Shown here one piece after another: positions 1 through 11,190 of a stretch of 64,000 bases of DNA. Position 1 is the stretch's first letter; the number at the start of each line of letters is the position of its first letter. The stretch comes from Oopsacas minuta. Lineage: Eukaryota > Porifera > Hexactinellida > Lyssacinosida > Leucopsacidae. Where the stretch lies: positions 1 to 64,000 of the forward strand of contig JAKMXF010000336.1 of NCBI GenBank assembly GCA_024704765.1, in the 5' to 3' direction. Position numbers and translations under genes: made by a program. The notes beneath the pieces are model-generated. The model was not told where the DNA came from and made no database searches. It saw only the letters and a list, made by a program, of their open reading frames with translations.

Positions 1-2211
1 GAAGCGTATTAATTAACACATTTTTTTGATTACTGCAACAGTGAATATACAATTTTGGCTCGCCTATATGTATTCTCTAATACTATTCATATATTGTGTG
101 ATCTATTGTTTACTGTCTAGTTTGTTTAACGAATGCCTACATATATACGTATATTATCGATTGCTGTAAGTCTAGTATTAGAATATATACGTATCTAAAC
201 AAGTCTGGTCCGAATTTAAGTTTGATTCATGAAGTAAACTATGCTCCCAGTTAAGAAAAGGACGGTAGATTCTGAAATGAGGACTTTCAAGGAGTGTTGG
301 ACAGAATAATATTTCTTTATTTGCCACAATAGGCAACCTCTCTGTCTTATCTGCCAAGAGATGATTGCAGTCAAGAAAGAATTCAACATAAAGAGACATT
401 ATGAGGCAAAACACTCAAAGTATTCAGAGTACACTGGTTTGATCCGGATCGATAAGATAGAAGCTTTGAAGAAAAGTATCTCCAAGCAGCAAATGACTTT
501 TACAAAAATAAACGAAAACTCAGAGAAGGCCACCAAAGTGCATTTAGCAATCAGCCACCTAATAGCGAAGAATATGAAACCATTTTCAGATGGCCACTTT
601 TCAAGGAATGCATTATGACAGCTGTTGATTTGCTTTGCCCTGAAGAGAAAAATGTTTTTGCCAATGTAAGTCTTTCATCATCAACTGTGACTCGTAGAAT
701 TGAAGATATCGCAGAAAATTTCAAGTTGTCATTGAAGGATGTTGCTGAACAGTATCAGTACTACACTATAGCTCTCGATGAAAGCAATGATTTATGTGAC
801 ACAGCACAATTTTCGGGATTTGTGCATGGCGTTACACCTGACTTTCACTTTTTTGAAGAATTGTGCGTTGCTGCCTATGAAAGGTAGAGCTACAGATATT
901 GATATATTTAATGTTGTTAAAGATGTACTCGAGGAGTTTAACCTAAATCATGATAATATTTTTGATGTTACAACTGATGGTGCTCCTGCAATGGTTGGTA
1001 AAGAAATGGTATTGCAGCACTGCTTGAGAAATATTGCAAAGAAAATGGAAGCCAAGGAGATTTCATTAAAATACATTGCTTAATACATCAGGAGGCCTTG
1101 TGTGCCAAATCTATAAAATTGAAAAATGTCATGGGAATAGTTGTGAAGTCTGTGAACTTCGTAAAAAATCGAGGTCTCAATTACCGTCAGTTCCAAGAGT
1201 TGCTCAAACTTTACTTTAGTCTTATACCGCTGAATAATATGATAACACTCCATGCAACCGACTCATCTCCGCGATACAACTAACGAGTGTATTATTTGAA
1301 AGAAGAGGTTGACACCTTCATGAGAAGCAAGGGGATGGTCATTCCTCAGTTCACTGATTCCTCATGGTTATCAGACTTTGCATTTTAGTAGACATTACTG
1401 ATCATCTGAATTCACTCAATTTGCATTTGCAAGGTAAAAGACAGCTAATAAACGTACTATTCGAGCACATATGTTCCTTTGAAATCAAACTTCAGCTTTG
1501 GGAAAATCAGCTACAAGAAAAGAATTTTGTACATTTTCCAACTTTAAAAGCAAATAACCCAGATGACACAGGCACCTACGTAAGCTTTATTTCCGACTTA
1601 AGAGCTCAGTTTTCTGCCAGATTTATGGATGTACAGAAGTACAAGTCTGATTTCAGGCTACTTGTAGCATCTTTTGATGTTTCTGTTGATGAAGCTGCTG
1701 AACTAGTGCAAATGAAATTGGTAGATCTTCAGTGTAATGATCTTTTGAAGTCTAAATTTCGTGATTGTGAGGATGATATTATTACTTTTTACCAAAAGTA
1801 TCTTACAGAACAGCAATTTCCAGAACTTCGGAAACATGCTACGAAATTCTGCTGCATATTTGGCAGTACTTTCATATGCGAACAACTATTCTCAAAAATG
1901 AAGTCTACCAAAAGTATTACACGTACGAGACTCACAGATGACCATTTAAATGATGTTTTAAGAATCACAACAACTGTTAGCATACCAAATTTTGAAACAT
2001 TATCAAAACAAAGAAAACAGCATCAAGTTTCTCATTAACATGTTAGTAAAGTGTAATATTAGTTCAATGTTAGTTACTAAGAAATGTGTGAAGCAGTCCC
2101 AATTGCTTACTCTTAGGACATAGGACATAGGGTATAAAAGAGAAGTTTGGCCCGCCTGACTCACATATTAGTAGGAACTGGCACTTGGTTCTAAAAGGTT
2201 GGGGACCGCTG
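1..2211 (+). mobile_element. hAT element, right end present
   Basis: The right terminus is GGTTGGGGACCGCTG ending at 2211, the reverse complement of the CAGxGGTCCCCAACC ends typical of many hAT elements. The next 8 bases (TTCTAGAG, 2212-2219) are the expected target-duplication position. I could not find a matching left terminus in the first 240 bases, so the element either starts outside the window or is decayed. Confidence 0.7.
241..2038 (+). pseudogene. hAT transposase pseudogene (GTF2IRD2/FAM200-like)
   Basis: Cut-and-paste hAT transposase, broken. Reading from the ATG at 241, the frame gives a BED-like zinc finger (CLIC, then HYEAKH at about residues 36-58) but has a TAA at 307-309. The coding trace then moves through several frames: 361-618, 615-887, 778-1083 and 1364-2038. 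Recognisable catalytic-core pieces are ALDESND near 772 and TTDGAPAMVG near 972. The C-terminal part carries the hAT dimerisation region (FICEQLFSKMKS...RTRLTDDHL near 1870-1950). The family assignment is from these motifs and is secure; the closest subfamily is a guess. At least one nonsense codon and three frame changes mean no product is expected. Confidence 0.88.
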
Positions 2212-2219
2212 TTCTAGAG

Positions 2220-2831
2220 ATCTGTTTATACGAGCAAAAGATGGCAAAACTGCTAATATTGTATATCCATTTACCTTACAATAATTCATATACAAACACA
2301 TATTGTCCCATGAATGCATATAATCTCATGAGATTTCTATATCAATGATCAATACTTAAGAGTATCGCATATGGAGTCTACAAATCAGGTCACTGTTATG
2401 ACATATTTGGCCCAACTGCAAAAATGGTCCGTGAGGGCCAAATTTGGCATAATTCTGACAAATTGACAAATTTGGTCTGGACTAAATCTAGTCTGTTATA
2501 AAGTTTTAGTGCATCTCAAATACTAATTACAAATTTTGCTCCAGGGTTATATAAGGATGCCATTAAGTATATGGTTTCTCTAACAAACAAGATTATTGTA
2601 CTGTCAGAATGACATGATTGTTTCGAATTATGTTAGTTCGAGTTAACTTAGGGTACTGAAAATACTTTAATCACTTTGATATACAAATCACATTCCCATT
2701 ATTTAGCCACTTTTGAATACGAATTCTAAAAACTAATTTGAAATTTAAAACTAACATAACCACGGAGTACTAACTTTCTTGGACGTGACAAAGCAAAGCC
2801 ACAACCAAAAGTGCATAGGCTGAACATTGTA
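2220..2831. other. Gene-free stretch
   Basis: AT-rich sequence with no coding trace or terminal repeat that I can support. Confidence 0.5.
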
Positions 2832-3765
2832 TGACATATACAGAATGGTTCATATCGCAAACAGTACTTTTATACCTAAGTAAATGTATTACAGATATGT
2901 AGAATATCATGTCTCCAAACCAACAAAGCAAAAAAGTTGTCGAAATGTGCCAATTTCTTTGCTTAGTAAGCATCTTTGATGAGCAGTATAACGTCAAATA
3001 TCGCATCTCTGATTCAAAGTTAATGTACGAAATGATCTAAAGATGTTTTTGTAAATCAAAATAAAATATTTCTGATGATAAAGTTGGCAGGTTTTTGAGT
3101 TACAGTAATGACCATGGATGGTTTAACTTTGTCAATATGCATTTATAAGTCGAAAACACTCAATGACATAACAAAACTCACTATTGTCGAGTTATAATAT
3201 ATACTCAATTTCCCATACACTTTTAGTACATGTTGATATGATATCTCCTACGATTATAACGTAATCCTGAATATTACCATGTATGGCTTTATTGATGACT
3301 ATGCAATAATTCGATATCATATGATAGCATATCAACATGTACTAAAAGGTATGGGAAATCGAGTAGGTGCTATAAATTGGCAATAGTGAGTTTTGTTATA
3401 TCATTGATGGTTTTCGACTCATAAAGCACAATGACAAATTATCACAATCCATGGTCACTACTGTAACTCAAAAGACATGCCAACTTTATTATAACAAATT
3501 TTTAATGTGTTTTACCAGACCATCTTTACATAATTTTGTGCATTAACTTTGAAAACAAAGATGCGATATTTGAGATTCAACAACTCATCAAAGATTGGGG
3601 CCATATTCTCCAAATAATGCTTATTAAGCAAAGAAATTGACACATTATGATAATTCTTTTGCTTTGTTGGTTTGGAGACATGATATCTGCATATATGTAT
3701 TTTATTCTCTTAGACATAAAAGTACTATTTGTGCGATATGAAACTATTCTGTAAACTAATATCAT
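2832..3765. repeat. Foldback element 1 (arms about 430 bp)
   Basis: Left arm about 2832-3270 and right arm about 3300-3765 are diverged inverted copies. Matching marks are CATGTCTCCAAACCAACAAAG (left, near 2910) against CTTTGTTGGTTTGGAGACATG (right, near 3661), and ACTTTTAGTACATGTTGATATG (left, near 3219) against its complement near 3326. Short reading frames inside the arms mirror each other and are shadows. This is a non-autonomous, MITE-like foldback; its superfamily is unknown because no target duplication could be fixed. Confidence 0.8.
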
Positions 3766-4027
3766 AATTATCGTAGACTACTATATCAATAGTCTAAAGA
3801 TTAGAGATTGATGGTAGGCCTTATATAGAGAAGGCTATGATTATAGGCACTAGAATTTCAATACCAACAAATATTGTGATAGTTTTTGCTGAATATTGAA
3901 AGCTACCTGTATTATTCTTATATTCAAGATTTCGTTACTTCAAAGCATCAATATGTAGTTTAAAATATTTAATAGTTATGATTATTAAAACTTTCTTAAG
4001 CGCTACCATAGTCTACAACATAACACG

Positions 4028-4773
4028 GATAGGAAAGTAGCCGAGCAACAAATACAAAAGAGAGGCCATTTGTAAAAATCTGATAAAGCACAATTACCCT
4101 TTCAAGATTTGTGAATTGAAATTTTTAGGATTAGAAAATGTAAGGAATCAGTTAAGACTATCTAAAAAGTTCAAACTGCCATCCTTCGTCTCGTTTAGGC
4201 GCATTCCAATCATGAAATCAAAATTCACACAAATCCTCATTTGAAATAGATTATTTTATACATATTGAAATTCTTGTGTATTTCGATCAATTAATGCCCT
4301 CAATTTATTCATACGGTATAAATATTTAACACGTTTTCTTTAGAATAGAATTCAGATGACATCTTCATATTTATTTTTGAGATCATAAATCAATTTTTGA
4401 TAAATAAATTATTTTCATGTCCATGATATAATTAATAATTTTCTTCCAATAAGATATCTTTAAAAACATGGATTTAACTTGAGTGCGAACTACATGTACG
4501 AATTCAAACAATATTAGCATAATGTTAAATAAAATACATTTTACGAAAATATCTGTGTAAATAATCAAATTATATAATACAAACGTCATCGGATAAATGG
4601 CGCCTAAACGAGATGAAGGATAACCGTTTGAACTTTTTAGGTAGTCTTAACTAATTGATTACATTTTGTAACCCTAAAAAGTTCGATTTACAAATTTTGA
4701 AGGATGAAATTAACTTTTAGGAGATTCATACAAATGGCCTCTTTTGTATTCGTTGCTCGGCTACTTTCCTATC
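4028..4773. repeat. Foldback element 2 (arms about 180 bp)
   Basis: Ends GATAGGAAAGTAGCCGAGCAAC (4028) and GTTGCTCGGCTACTTTCCTATC (ending 4773) are complementary. The pairing continues inward through GTTCAAACTG / CCGTTTGAAC to about 4206 and 4596. The spacer is AT-rich with no coding trace. It is a typical non-autonomous DNA transposon shape; the superfamily cannot be assigned. Confidence 0.82.
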
Positions 4774-5719
4774 ACTATGATATATTAGTCTATGACGCTA
4801 CAAATAGATTGTCATTACCTCAGTATTATTAAAATTCTTAACCACATAAAAATTGAAAGTAAAAACTAAACAACGATAACTGCTATGGTAATACTGGCCA
4901 CCATAACTAAGACGTCACCAAAATGGATATACGTATAGATGACAAATGAAAATTTTCAAAAGGTTTGATTTCGAAAAATTCGGTGAAACAGAAGTATTTG
5001 CAAACAATCACATAATTTTGTATGTTTGTGCTAAGTCAGTATGACGTCAGGGAATACTAGAGTGCTCATAACTCGGTTTTTATACGAGATAGGATGGTTC
5101 TGTCAGTTGATGACCTGTAGTATATGTTAGGACAGAAACAGTACCAACATTAATGATGACGTCATCATAGTAAATTAATAATGACGAATTTCAATTCCTG
5201 GGGCAGATAGAGGTTGTATAGCAGAGCTGGCAATCCCTAAATGTGGTATGGCGAAGCGAGAACGCTCTGAAAAGTGGTTACGCGCTCGTTGCACCACCGT
5301 ACCCAGTCTGTCGCCCATTGCTTGAAACTTTCAGTACTTAATGTATAATATTTTGGCTGTGACTGGCGAGCGAAGGATAAATATAGAATATAGGCTAGTG
5401 ATATCAAAATATAAGTACTGGCACTTTATGGTCTACACATAAATAATACAAGTCGACAGATTGGTACGCAGCACGGACTCTGGATCATGATTCTTACCAA
5501 TGAACAAACTCATTAGTCATTAAAATGAACTAGCGATACCATGCGAGTTGTTGCTACCTCTTTGAAAATTCTGCATAAATGCAGTCTCTGCCTCCATTCC
5601 AGTGGGGAGAGAACCCCGGGGTACCCAGATATGGCGCCTGTGGTCGCAAGTTAGGGTTGTGGTGGGCTTGCCTCCCCAAGGAATTGACTAGTTGATCGAT
5701 CCTGAGCTATCCCGTAACA
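4774..5719. other. Gene-free stretch
   Basis: No coding trace. The more GC-rich patch at 5210-5345 and 5580-5720 was checked for tRNA-like arms and open frames; none was found. Confidence 0.45.
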
Positions 5720-5816
5720 ATCTATACGGGGTGCATGCATTTGTTAGAATTTAGTAGTCATTTGTCAGAATTTCTACAGTTTGCACTTGTTAGAATGAGT
5801 TTTTCATATGTTTATA

Positions 5817-6002
5817 CAGTAGAACTCGGATAAGACGTACCCCCTCGGGAAACAGAAATTAGTTCGTCTTAACCGAGTGTACGTCTTATCCGAATATGTT
5901 TGCATTACAAATAATGATGACTGATATTTTGGGATACAAGAAATAGTACGTCTTAACCGAGTGTACGTCTTAAGCCGAGTACGTCTTATCCGAGTTCTAC
6001 TG
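5817..6002. mobile_element. Pogo/Tc1-type MITE, copy 1
   Basis: 186-bp element with inverted ends CAGTAGAACTCGGATAAGACG and CGTCTTATCCGAGTTCTACTG, flanked by TA on both sides (5815-5816, 6003-6004). Internally it repeats the CGTCTTA(T/A)CCGAG motif in both orientations. It is nested in the left terminal repeat of the MULE. A second copy is at 33675-33844. Confidence 0.9.
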
Positions 6003-6293
6003 TACTTGTTAGAATGTTTTTTTCATTTGTTTATACTTGTTAGAATGGGTTTTCATATGTTTGCACTTGTTAGAATGTTTTTATCGAGATACAGACAAAT
6101 GACTACATGATAGTTGGGAATGGACACATTGACAACAAAGAACTTCAAGAGTGTCCTTTATTGTTGTATTTATTGAAAGAATACTTATTCATTAGTCCAT
6201 CTAAGTTGCTTCAGCTAACAATTCCAAATAATAATGGATTGCTTCCACATAACACTTAACAAATAGACAAGACTAATAATAGGCAGTTTGGCA

Positions 6294-6318
6294 ATATATA
6301 TATATATATATATATATA
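6294..6318. repeat. (TA)n microsatellite
   Basis: Uninterrupted run of TA dinucleotides upstream of the MULE transposase start. Confidence 0.95.
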
Positions 6319-6374
6319 CGTGACGTATACGTATATTCTATTTGCATATCTCTAAATTTGTTGGTATTATTTTG

Positions 6375-7680
6375 ATGACTGAGCCAAATACAGAACCAAG
6401 TTAGTTCAGGTTGATCAGATTGTCAACTATCCGAAAGGAGTGTTATAAACTTCCCAAAGGCGGTTATATCTATAATAAACAGAGAGTAATTGGGGATGTT
6501 ACACACTGGCAATGCGAGAAAACAAGGATATGTAAAGTAAGGCTCCATACTAAAATGAACGAAATTGTAAAGCGTCCTGGAGAGCATTTTCATAGTCCAG
6601 ACATATTGCCTGTCAATTGCTTAGAAGTGAAGGATAGAATGAAACGTAAAGCTCGCCAAACACATGACACAACTCATCATATTCTTGAAGACGAATTGGG
6701 AATAATTACTGATTCAAGGGCTGCAAAACTACCAAAACTTGATTGCATGAAGCATACCATTCGTAGAGAAAGGCAGGTACGAGATATAACTCCCGTTCAA
6801 CCAGAAAGTCTTCATGATATTGCCATTCCTCATGAGTTTACGATAACAGCTAAAGAGGAAAACTTTCTATTATATGATTCCGGTCCTGAACTAACCAGAA
6901 TTCTAATATTTGGGACACAGAAGAACTGTGATATGCTAACAACATACAATATTTTGCTAGCAGATGGAACTTTCAAAACCTCGCCTCAACTTTCGCTCAA
7001 GTATATACAATACACGCGTTACGTCGAGGTCCAAACCCTCGACAAGATAGCTATCTTTTACCTTGCCTCTTTATACTATTACCCAATAAGACCGAAGCAA
7101 CATACACTCGAATGTGGGAACGTATCAGAATCCTTTGTCCTACAGCATCTCCAACAAGCATGATTATGGATTTTGAAAAGGCCGCAATCAATGCCTTTCA
7201 GATGGAATGGGCAACGACTACAGTAAAAGGCTGTTTCTTTAATTTCGCGCAAAATGTTTGGCGTAAAATTTAGGAATTAAGATTCCAAACAACTATTTGA
7301 ATGATGAACAATTAGCTCTTCGTCTAAGAATGCTTCCTGCACTTGCTTTTGCACCTCCACTTGAAGTTCAAGAACTCTTGCCACAAGTAATAGAACAACT
7401 GGATATGCCAGCTTCTCTGGAACTTGCATTGTATTTTGAGAATACCTACATAGGTCGAACAGTTGCCAGCGGAACACAGTTAGCACCATTATTTCCCATT
7501 GAGATGTGGAATCATCATCACGCTGTACCTCAGGGGATACCTCGTACAAACAATGCTATAGAAACATGGCACAGAGCCTATAATGTTACTATTGGTTGCC
7601 ACCATCCGAATATATGGAAATTGATTATCACAATCAAACGAGAACAAAGATTGGTTGAAGTAAAGCAGGATAATTTTTAG
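6375..7680 (+). pseudogene. MULE transposase pseudogene with FLYWCH finger
   Basis: The likely original start is ATG 6375, but TAG at 6402-6404 interrupts it. The frame then runs open to 7163. The N-terminal FLYWCH-type zinc finger shows GGYIYNK, WQC and HFHSP near 6450-6605. The MULE catalytic region begins with LLADGTFKTSP (near 6955). The next conserved parts, MDFEKAA with an acidic catalytic residue and CFFNFAQNVWRKI, lie in another frame at 7165-7270 and end at a stop. The C-terminal part (PIEMWNHHH, PRTNNAIETWHRAYN) resumes at 7297-7680. There is at least one frameshift and there are at least two nonsense codons, so it is inactive. Confidence 0.9.
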
Positions 7681-8332
7681 CGGGGGATAAGCCATCTAAA
7701 AGAACACATAATTCCGCTAATGAGGAGGGATGACCAATCTTGTTTTTAGTTATTTTCACCGATCCCAAATGGAATTCCTCCAAGGGATTGCACCCAGATT
7801 AACTTTTGGAACACTTAGGACGAGTATTAGGATATACTACTTTGATATTCTATCCTTCCTTATGCATCATTACTTCGTCTTTTGCAATTTGACTTATTAT
7901 TAATTTTAGTAGAATATATATATAGACACATCACTTTAAATCAGTAGAAAACATGAATCTATATCACAAAGTACGGGAATTGTAATATTTATCATGTAGT
8001 CATTTGTCCGTATCCCGTTGTTTTCATATGTTTGCACTTGTTAGAATGATTTTTTCGTATCAAATTCAGTGACAATCAACAATATTTTTGGCTGATACGA
8101 TGAAGGCGTTGGAGTTGTGCATTCAACACTGCATCATGAATGAACCATTCTAACAAATGCAAACATATGAAAAAACCCATTCTAACAAATGCAAACATAT
8201 GAAAAACTCATTCTAACAAGTGCAAACATATGAGAAATACCATTCTAACAAGTTCAAACTGTAGAGATTCCAACAAATGACTACTTCAAAATTCTAACAA
8301 ATGCTGCGCTCCCATCTATACACTATTACATT

Positions 8333-9187
8333 AGTGCTGATTGATGGTTCCGGACCAGGGATAAGTAAAGTCAGTGCTAAGGAATTCTATTAGTTAAGAT
8401 AAATTTAAACGGTAATTCGGCCCGAAATATGTATTATTGAAATTTGAAATTACTCACAGTCTACATCTACAAACTATTTCGGTACAAATGACGTAATCTA
8501 ATTGCTTACTTAGCAAATATGTCAGAAAAATGCTTCACTTTTGAATCTCTGTATAGAAGAAATTAATATATAAACAGTTACAAAATTGCTACTATGTGAT
8601 CTAACTATGTTGCTATACAAAATATCTAAATTTTGACAATGTAAAGTTCGCGCGATCAGAGTTATAGTAGTGACCATGGATAGCTTCTTTTTGCCAATAT
8701 TCAACCATAACTTACAACCTCCAAAGATATTGCCAAATAATCAAACAGATTTATAGCATATACCGAATTCCCTTACTCTGATAATATATTTTAATATGAC
8801 ATCTCAAAAGAATATCGTGAAGTCAGCAATAATACCATATATAGCCATTTTCGATACTGACTAGCACACTGGAACACGAACTTGATAATAACAAAATTTT
8901 GGTATAGCAACAGCGTAAGATACGATGGTATAAGTTTTGTAACCGTTGATATATTCATAATCTATTAACAGAGTTTCAAAATGGGGCATTTTCTGAGATA
9001 TTTGCTAAATCAGCAATTAGATAACGTCATTTTTGCAGGTAATAGTTTGTTGATGTAGACTTTGAGTAATATTATTCATCAATAATACGTATATTCGTGC
9101 AAAATGTAGTGTATAAATTTGATCTCAACTAATAGAATTCCTTAGCCCTGACTTGAAGTATTCCTGGTCGGAGTCAATCAATCAGCA
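8333..9187. repeat. Foldback element 3 (arms about 315 bp)
   Basis: Left arm 8333 to about 8650 and right arm about 8870-9187 pair over their length. Examples are GTGCTGATTGATGG against TCAATCAATCAGCAC, and CTAAGGAATTCTATTAGTT against AACTAATAGAATTCCTTAG. The loop is about 220 bp. It starts only a few bases after the MULE's right target duplication. No coding trace; superfamily unknown. Confidence 0.85.
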
Positions 9188-10469
9188 CAACTACCTTAGT
9201 CTATAGAGTGTTATAGCTATTCCTTATATCTACTAGTACAACTATAATGAAGCAAATATTCAGACGTATAAGACGTTTGGTTGTACTTAGGGATGGACCT
9301 AGACACGAAGATTTGCCTGGCTATTTTGTTGGATCATCGTATTATCCGGGATCGAGGCTTTAGATTGTACCAACTAAATACAGTGAAAATCCGAAAATAT
9401 TTGGTGTGTATAGGGATTTTGGCAATCTAGATGGTAAAATGGGAGCTCCATAAAGGATATACAGTTGAAATTGGGATATTTTGACAAGGGAGTTTTGTCC
9501 TATCTGTTAACTTGAGTTCAAGTCAGTGAAAATTGTTTAATCGAAATTCCTAAAATAATACGTTTTTTGTCCTATCGAGTACTTTGTATATCAGAGGACG
9601 AAAACAATTAAAAATCGGTCTGGCTTTCATTTGTCCCATTAGTCAGGTTCATTGTCAAAGATTTATGGTTCGTTGGGACCATGTAACGAATTGTTACTCT
9701 AAATTATTTTGGATAGCATATGACCAGAGGACTTAGAAACCCAATGTTGCGAATGTTGTGATCCAAAATTGTGACTACAAATGATTCAATCCAATAAATA
9801 TGTTGCTATACGTAATCAGAGAGAAATTCCCGTCTTACAACTGGTATAAACTCCCTATACTGTCATTTGACTCAAATGTGAGGATTTTTCTCTGCCACAC
9901 CTTATATTATTGCATTCACTAGCTTTAGTGGAGTCGGATTTGACATTAATTATGCATTTTACCTCAATTAAAATATTTCTTTGTTGGCTATAGTGCCAAA
10001 TCCAATTTGAATTGTGTCGGCCAAAATGACCACTTAAGCGACACATTCTGGAGGAGTTAAAATCCAGCTAACGGCTACAATTATATTTTAATCTAATCTG
10101 TGTGCAGATATTTGTGATCAGTGTAAAATTCTTTCCCCGTCTTGCTATTCTTCAGTTATATAATAATGATTGGCTATGAATTGATTACGTGTGGGCTGAA
10201 TCCGTCCAATGATTGAGGTGACAAAGGTTTGCAGCAAAGAATAATCTAGGAGTATGATAATTGAAGATAATGTAATTCGGTGCGTAAAAGGTTTCCCAAT
10301 ACCATAACACTAATATACTGATTCAAGCATATGAAAAGTTGAGAGAAGGAAAGCTAGGAGCGTGCTCCGAATAACCAATATAACTCTGTGGTTGGCAAGT
10401 TTGTACAGTTCAAAAGTCATAGTAATTCGCGACAATTTGCATGTGTGTTTCAAAAGTAGATACCTTAAT
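9188..10469. other. Gene-free stretch
   Basis: AT-rich, no coding trace, terminal repeat or RNA gene that I can support on either strand. Confidence 0.45.
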
Positions 10470-11190
10470 TCCCTGAATTATCGCACGGCTTATTAACAAT
10501 AAATGGGGGTAGTTTAATGCGATTTGCTTTAACAGCGAGACACACAGTAATGCGAGACTTTCATGCCGGTTGTCCTAATTGGGATAGATTTATGTCCCAT
10601 GAAATCGACAGTTGTATCGGCAGGCATGAAAACCATATTGGAGTCGCATCCATGGCTCCGATATGGGAAAGCTGGTATCGATTACGTGGAATTTGCGAGC
10701 GGACGAAGATGATGTAATTCATCAACTTTGGAATGACTGTTTCAGGAATCTTTTGTCCAACTGTAGTACGACGCCTGAGAGTAATATTGTGTCTACCAAA
10801 AAAGTTCCGTAGCCAACCGCGACTTGCTACGAAGGATTCTTCTTCTCCAGCATAGAGTTCTAGAGCCTTTCCCTGTACCATTTTACGTGTAACTCTCAGC
10901 CTCTGGCTTCTCAGATCCTCAATCCATGAATACAAACTTTCCTCCAACGTCTCGAATGAAGGCGGCCGACTACCGCCATCTAGCCTACGACGCTTTGCAT
11001 TATGAGCAGCTTCACAACTATCTTTCAGCTTGTCTTTGTTTATGCACCATTCCCGGACACGCTTGCAGTCGACGCCATACTTTCGAGCTGCTTCTTCCTT
11101 TGAATTTCCAGAAGTTACAAAATGAACAGCTTCTAATTGAAATTCAAGTGTGTAGCTAAGAAACTTTCGTTTTAATTGCCCTCTTTCCAT
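10470..11190 (-). pseudogene. Pogo/Tigger-type transposase pseudogene
   Basis: ATG at 11190 opens a 209-residue frame. An N-terminal brinker/CENP-B-type helix-turn-helix (LEFQLEAVHFV...AARKYGVDCKRVREW, residues about 15-50) is followed by the second CENP-B DNA-binding domain (SRGWLRNFFGRHNITLRRRTT, about 123-143). The first DDE motif is GAMDATPIWF (about 181-190), where the family usually has MDETPxWF, so Glu is replaced by Ala. Immediately after it a frameshift moves the trace to the frame reading MPADTTVDFMG, and a second one moves it again near 10565. The remaining catalytic domain cannot be followed beyond about 10470. Truncated and inactive. Confidence 0.88.

Larger units (their letters stand above)
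5728..8313 (+). mobile_element. MULE DNA transposon with compound terminal repeats
   Basis: The ends GGGGTGCATGCATTTGTTAG (5728) and, inverted, GGGAGCGCAGCATTTGTTAG (ending 8313) are flanked by the direct duplication ATCTATAC at 5720-5727 and 8314-8321. Both terminal repeats are built of tandem units of about 31 bp containing GCACTTGTTAGAATG and CATATG, about four per side. An inner inverted segment (ACAAATGACTACATGAT near 6100, complement near 7999) closes each end. The transposase lies at 6375-7680. A short pogo-type MITE (5817-6002) has inserted into the left repeat. Superfamily from the transposase; 8-9 bp duplications fit MULEs. Confidence 0.9.

Noticed and set aside
178-414. 78-residue minus-strand frame
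   Set aside because: Lies antisense to the hAT zinc-finger trace, which continues in the plus frame from 241; shadow.
5580-5720. GC-rich patch considered as tRNA or small RNA gene
   Set aside because: No cloverleaf arms, no TTCGANNC-type loop with pairing stems.
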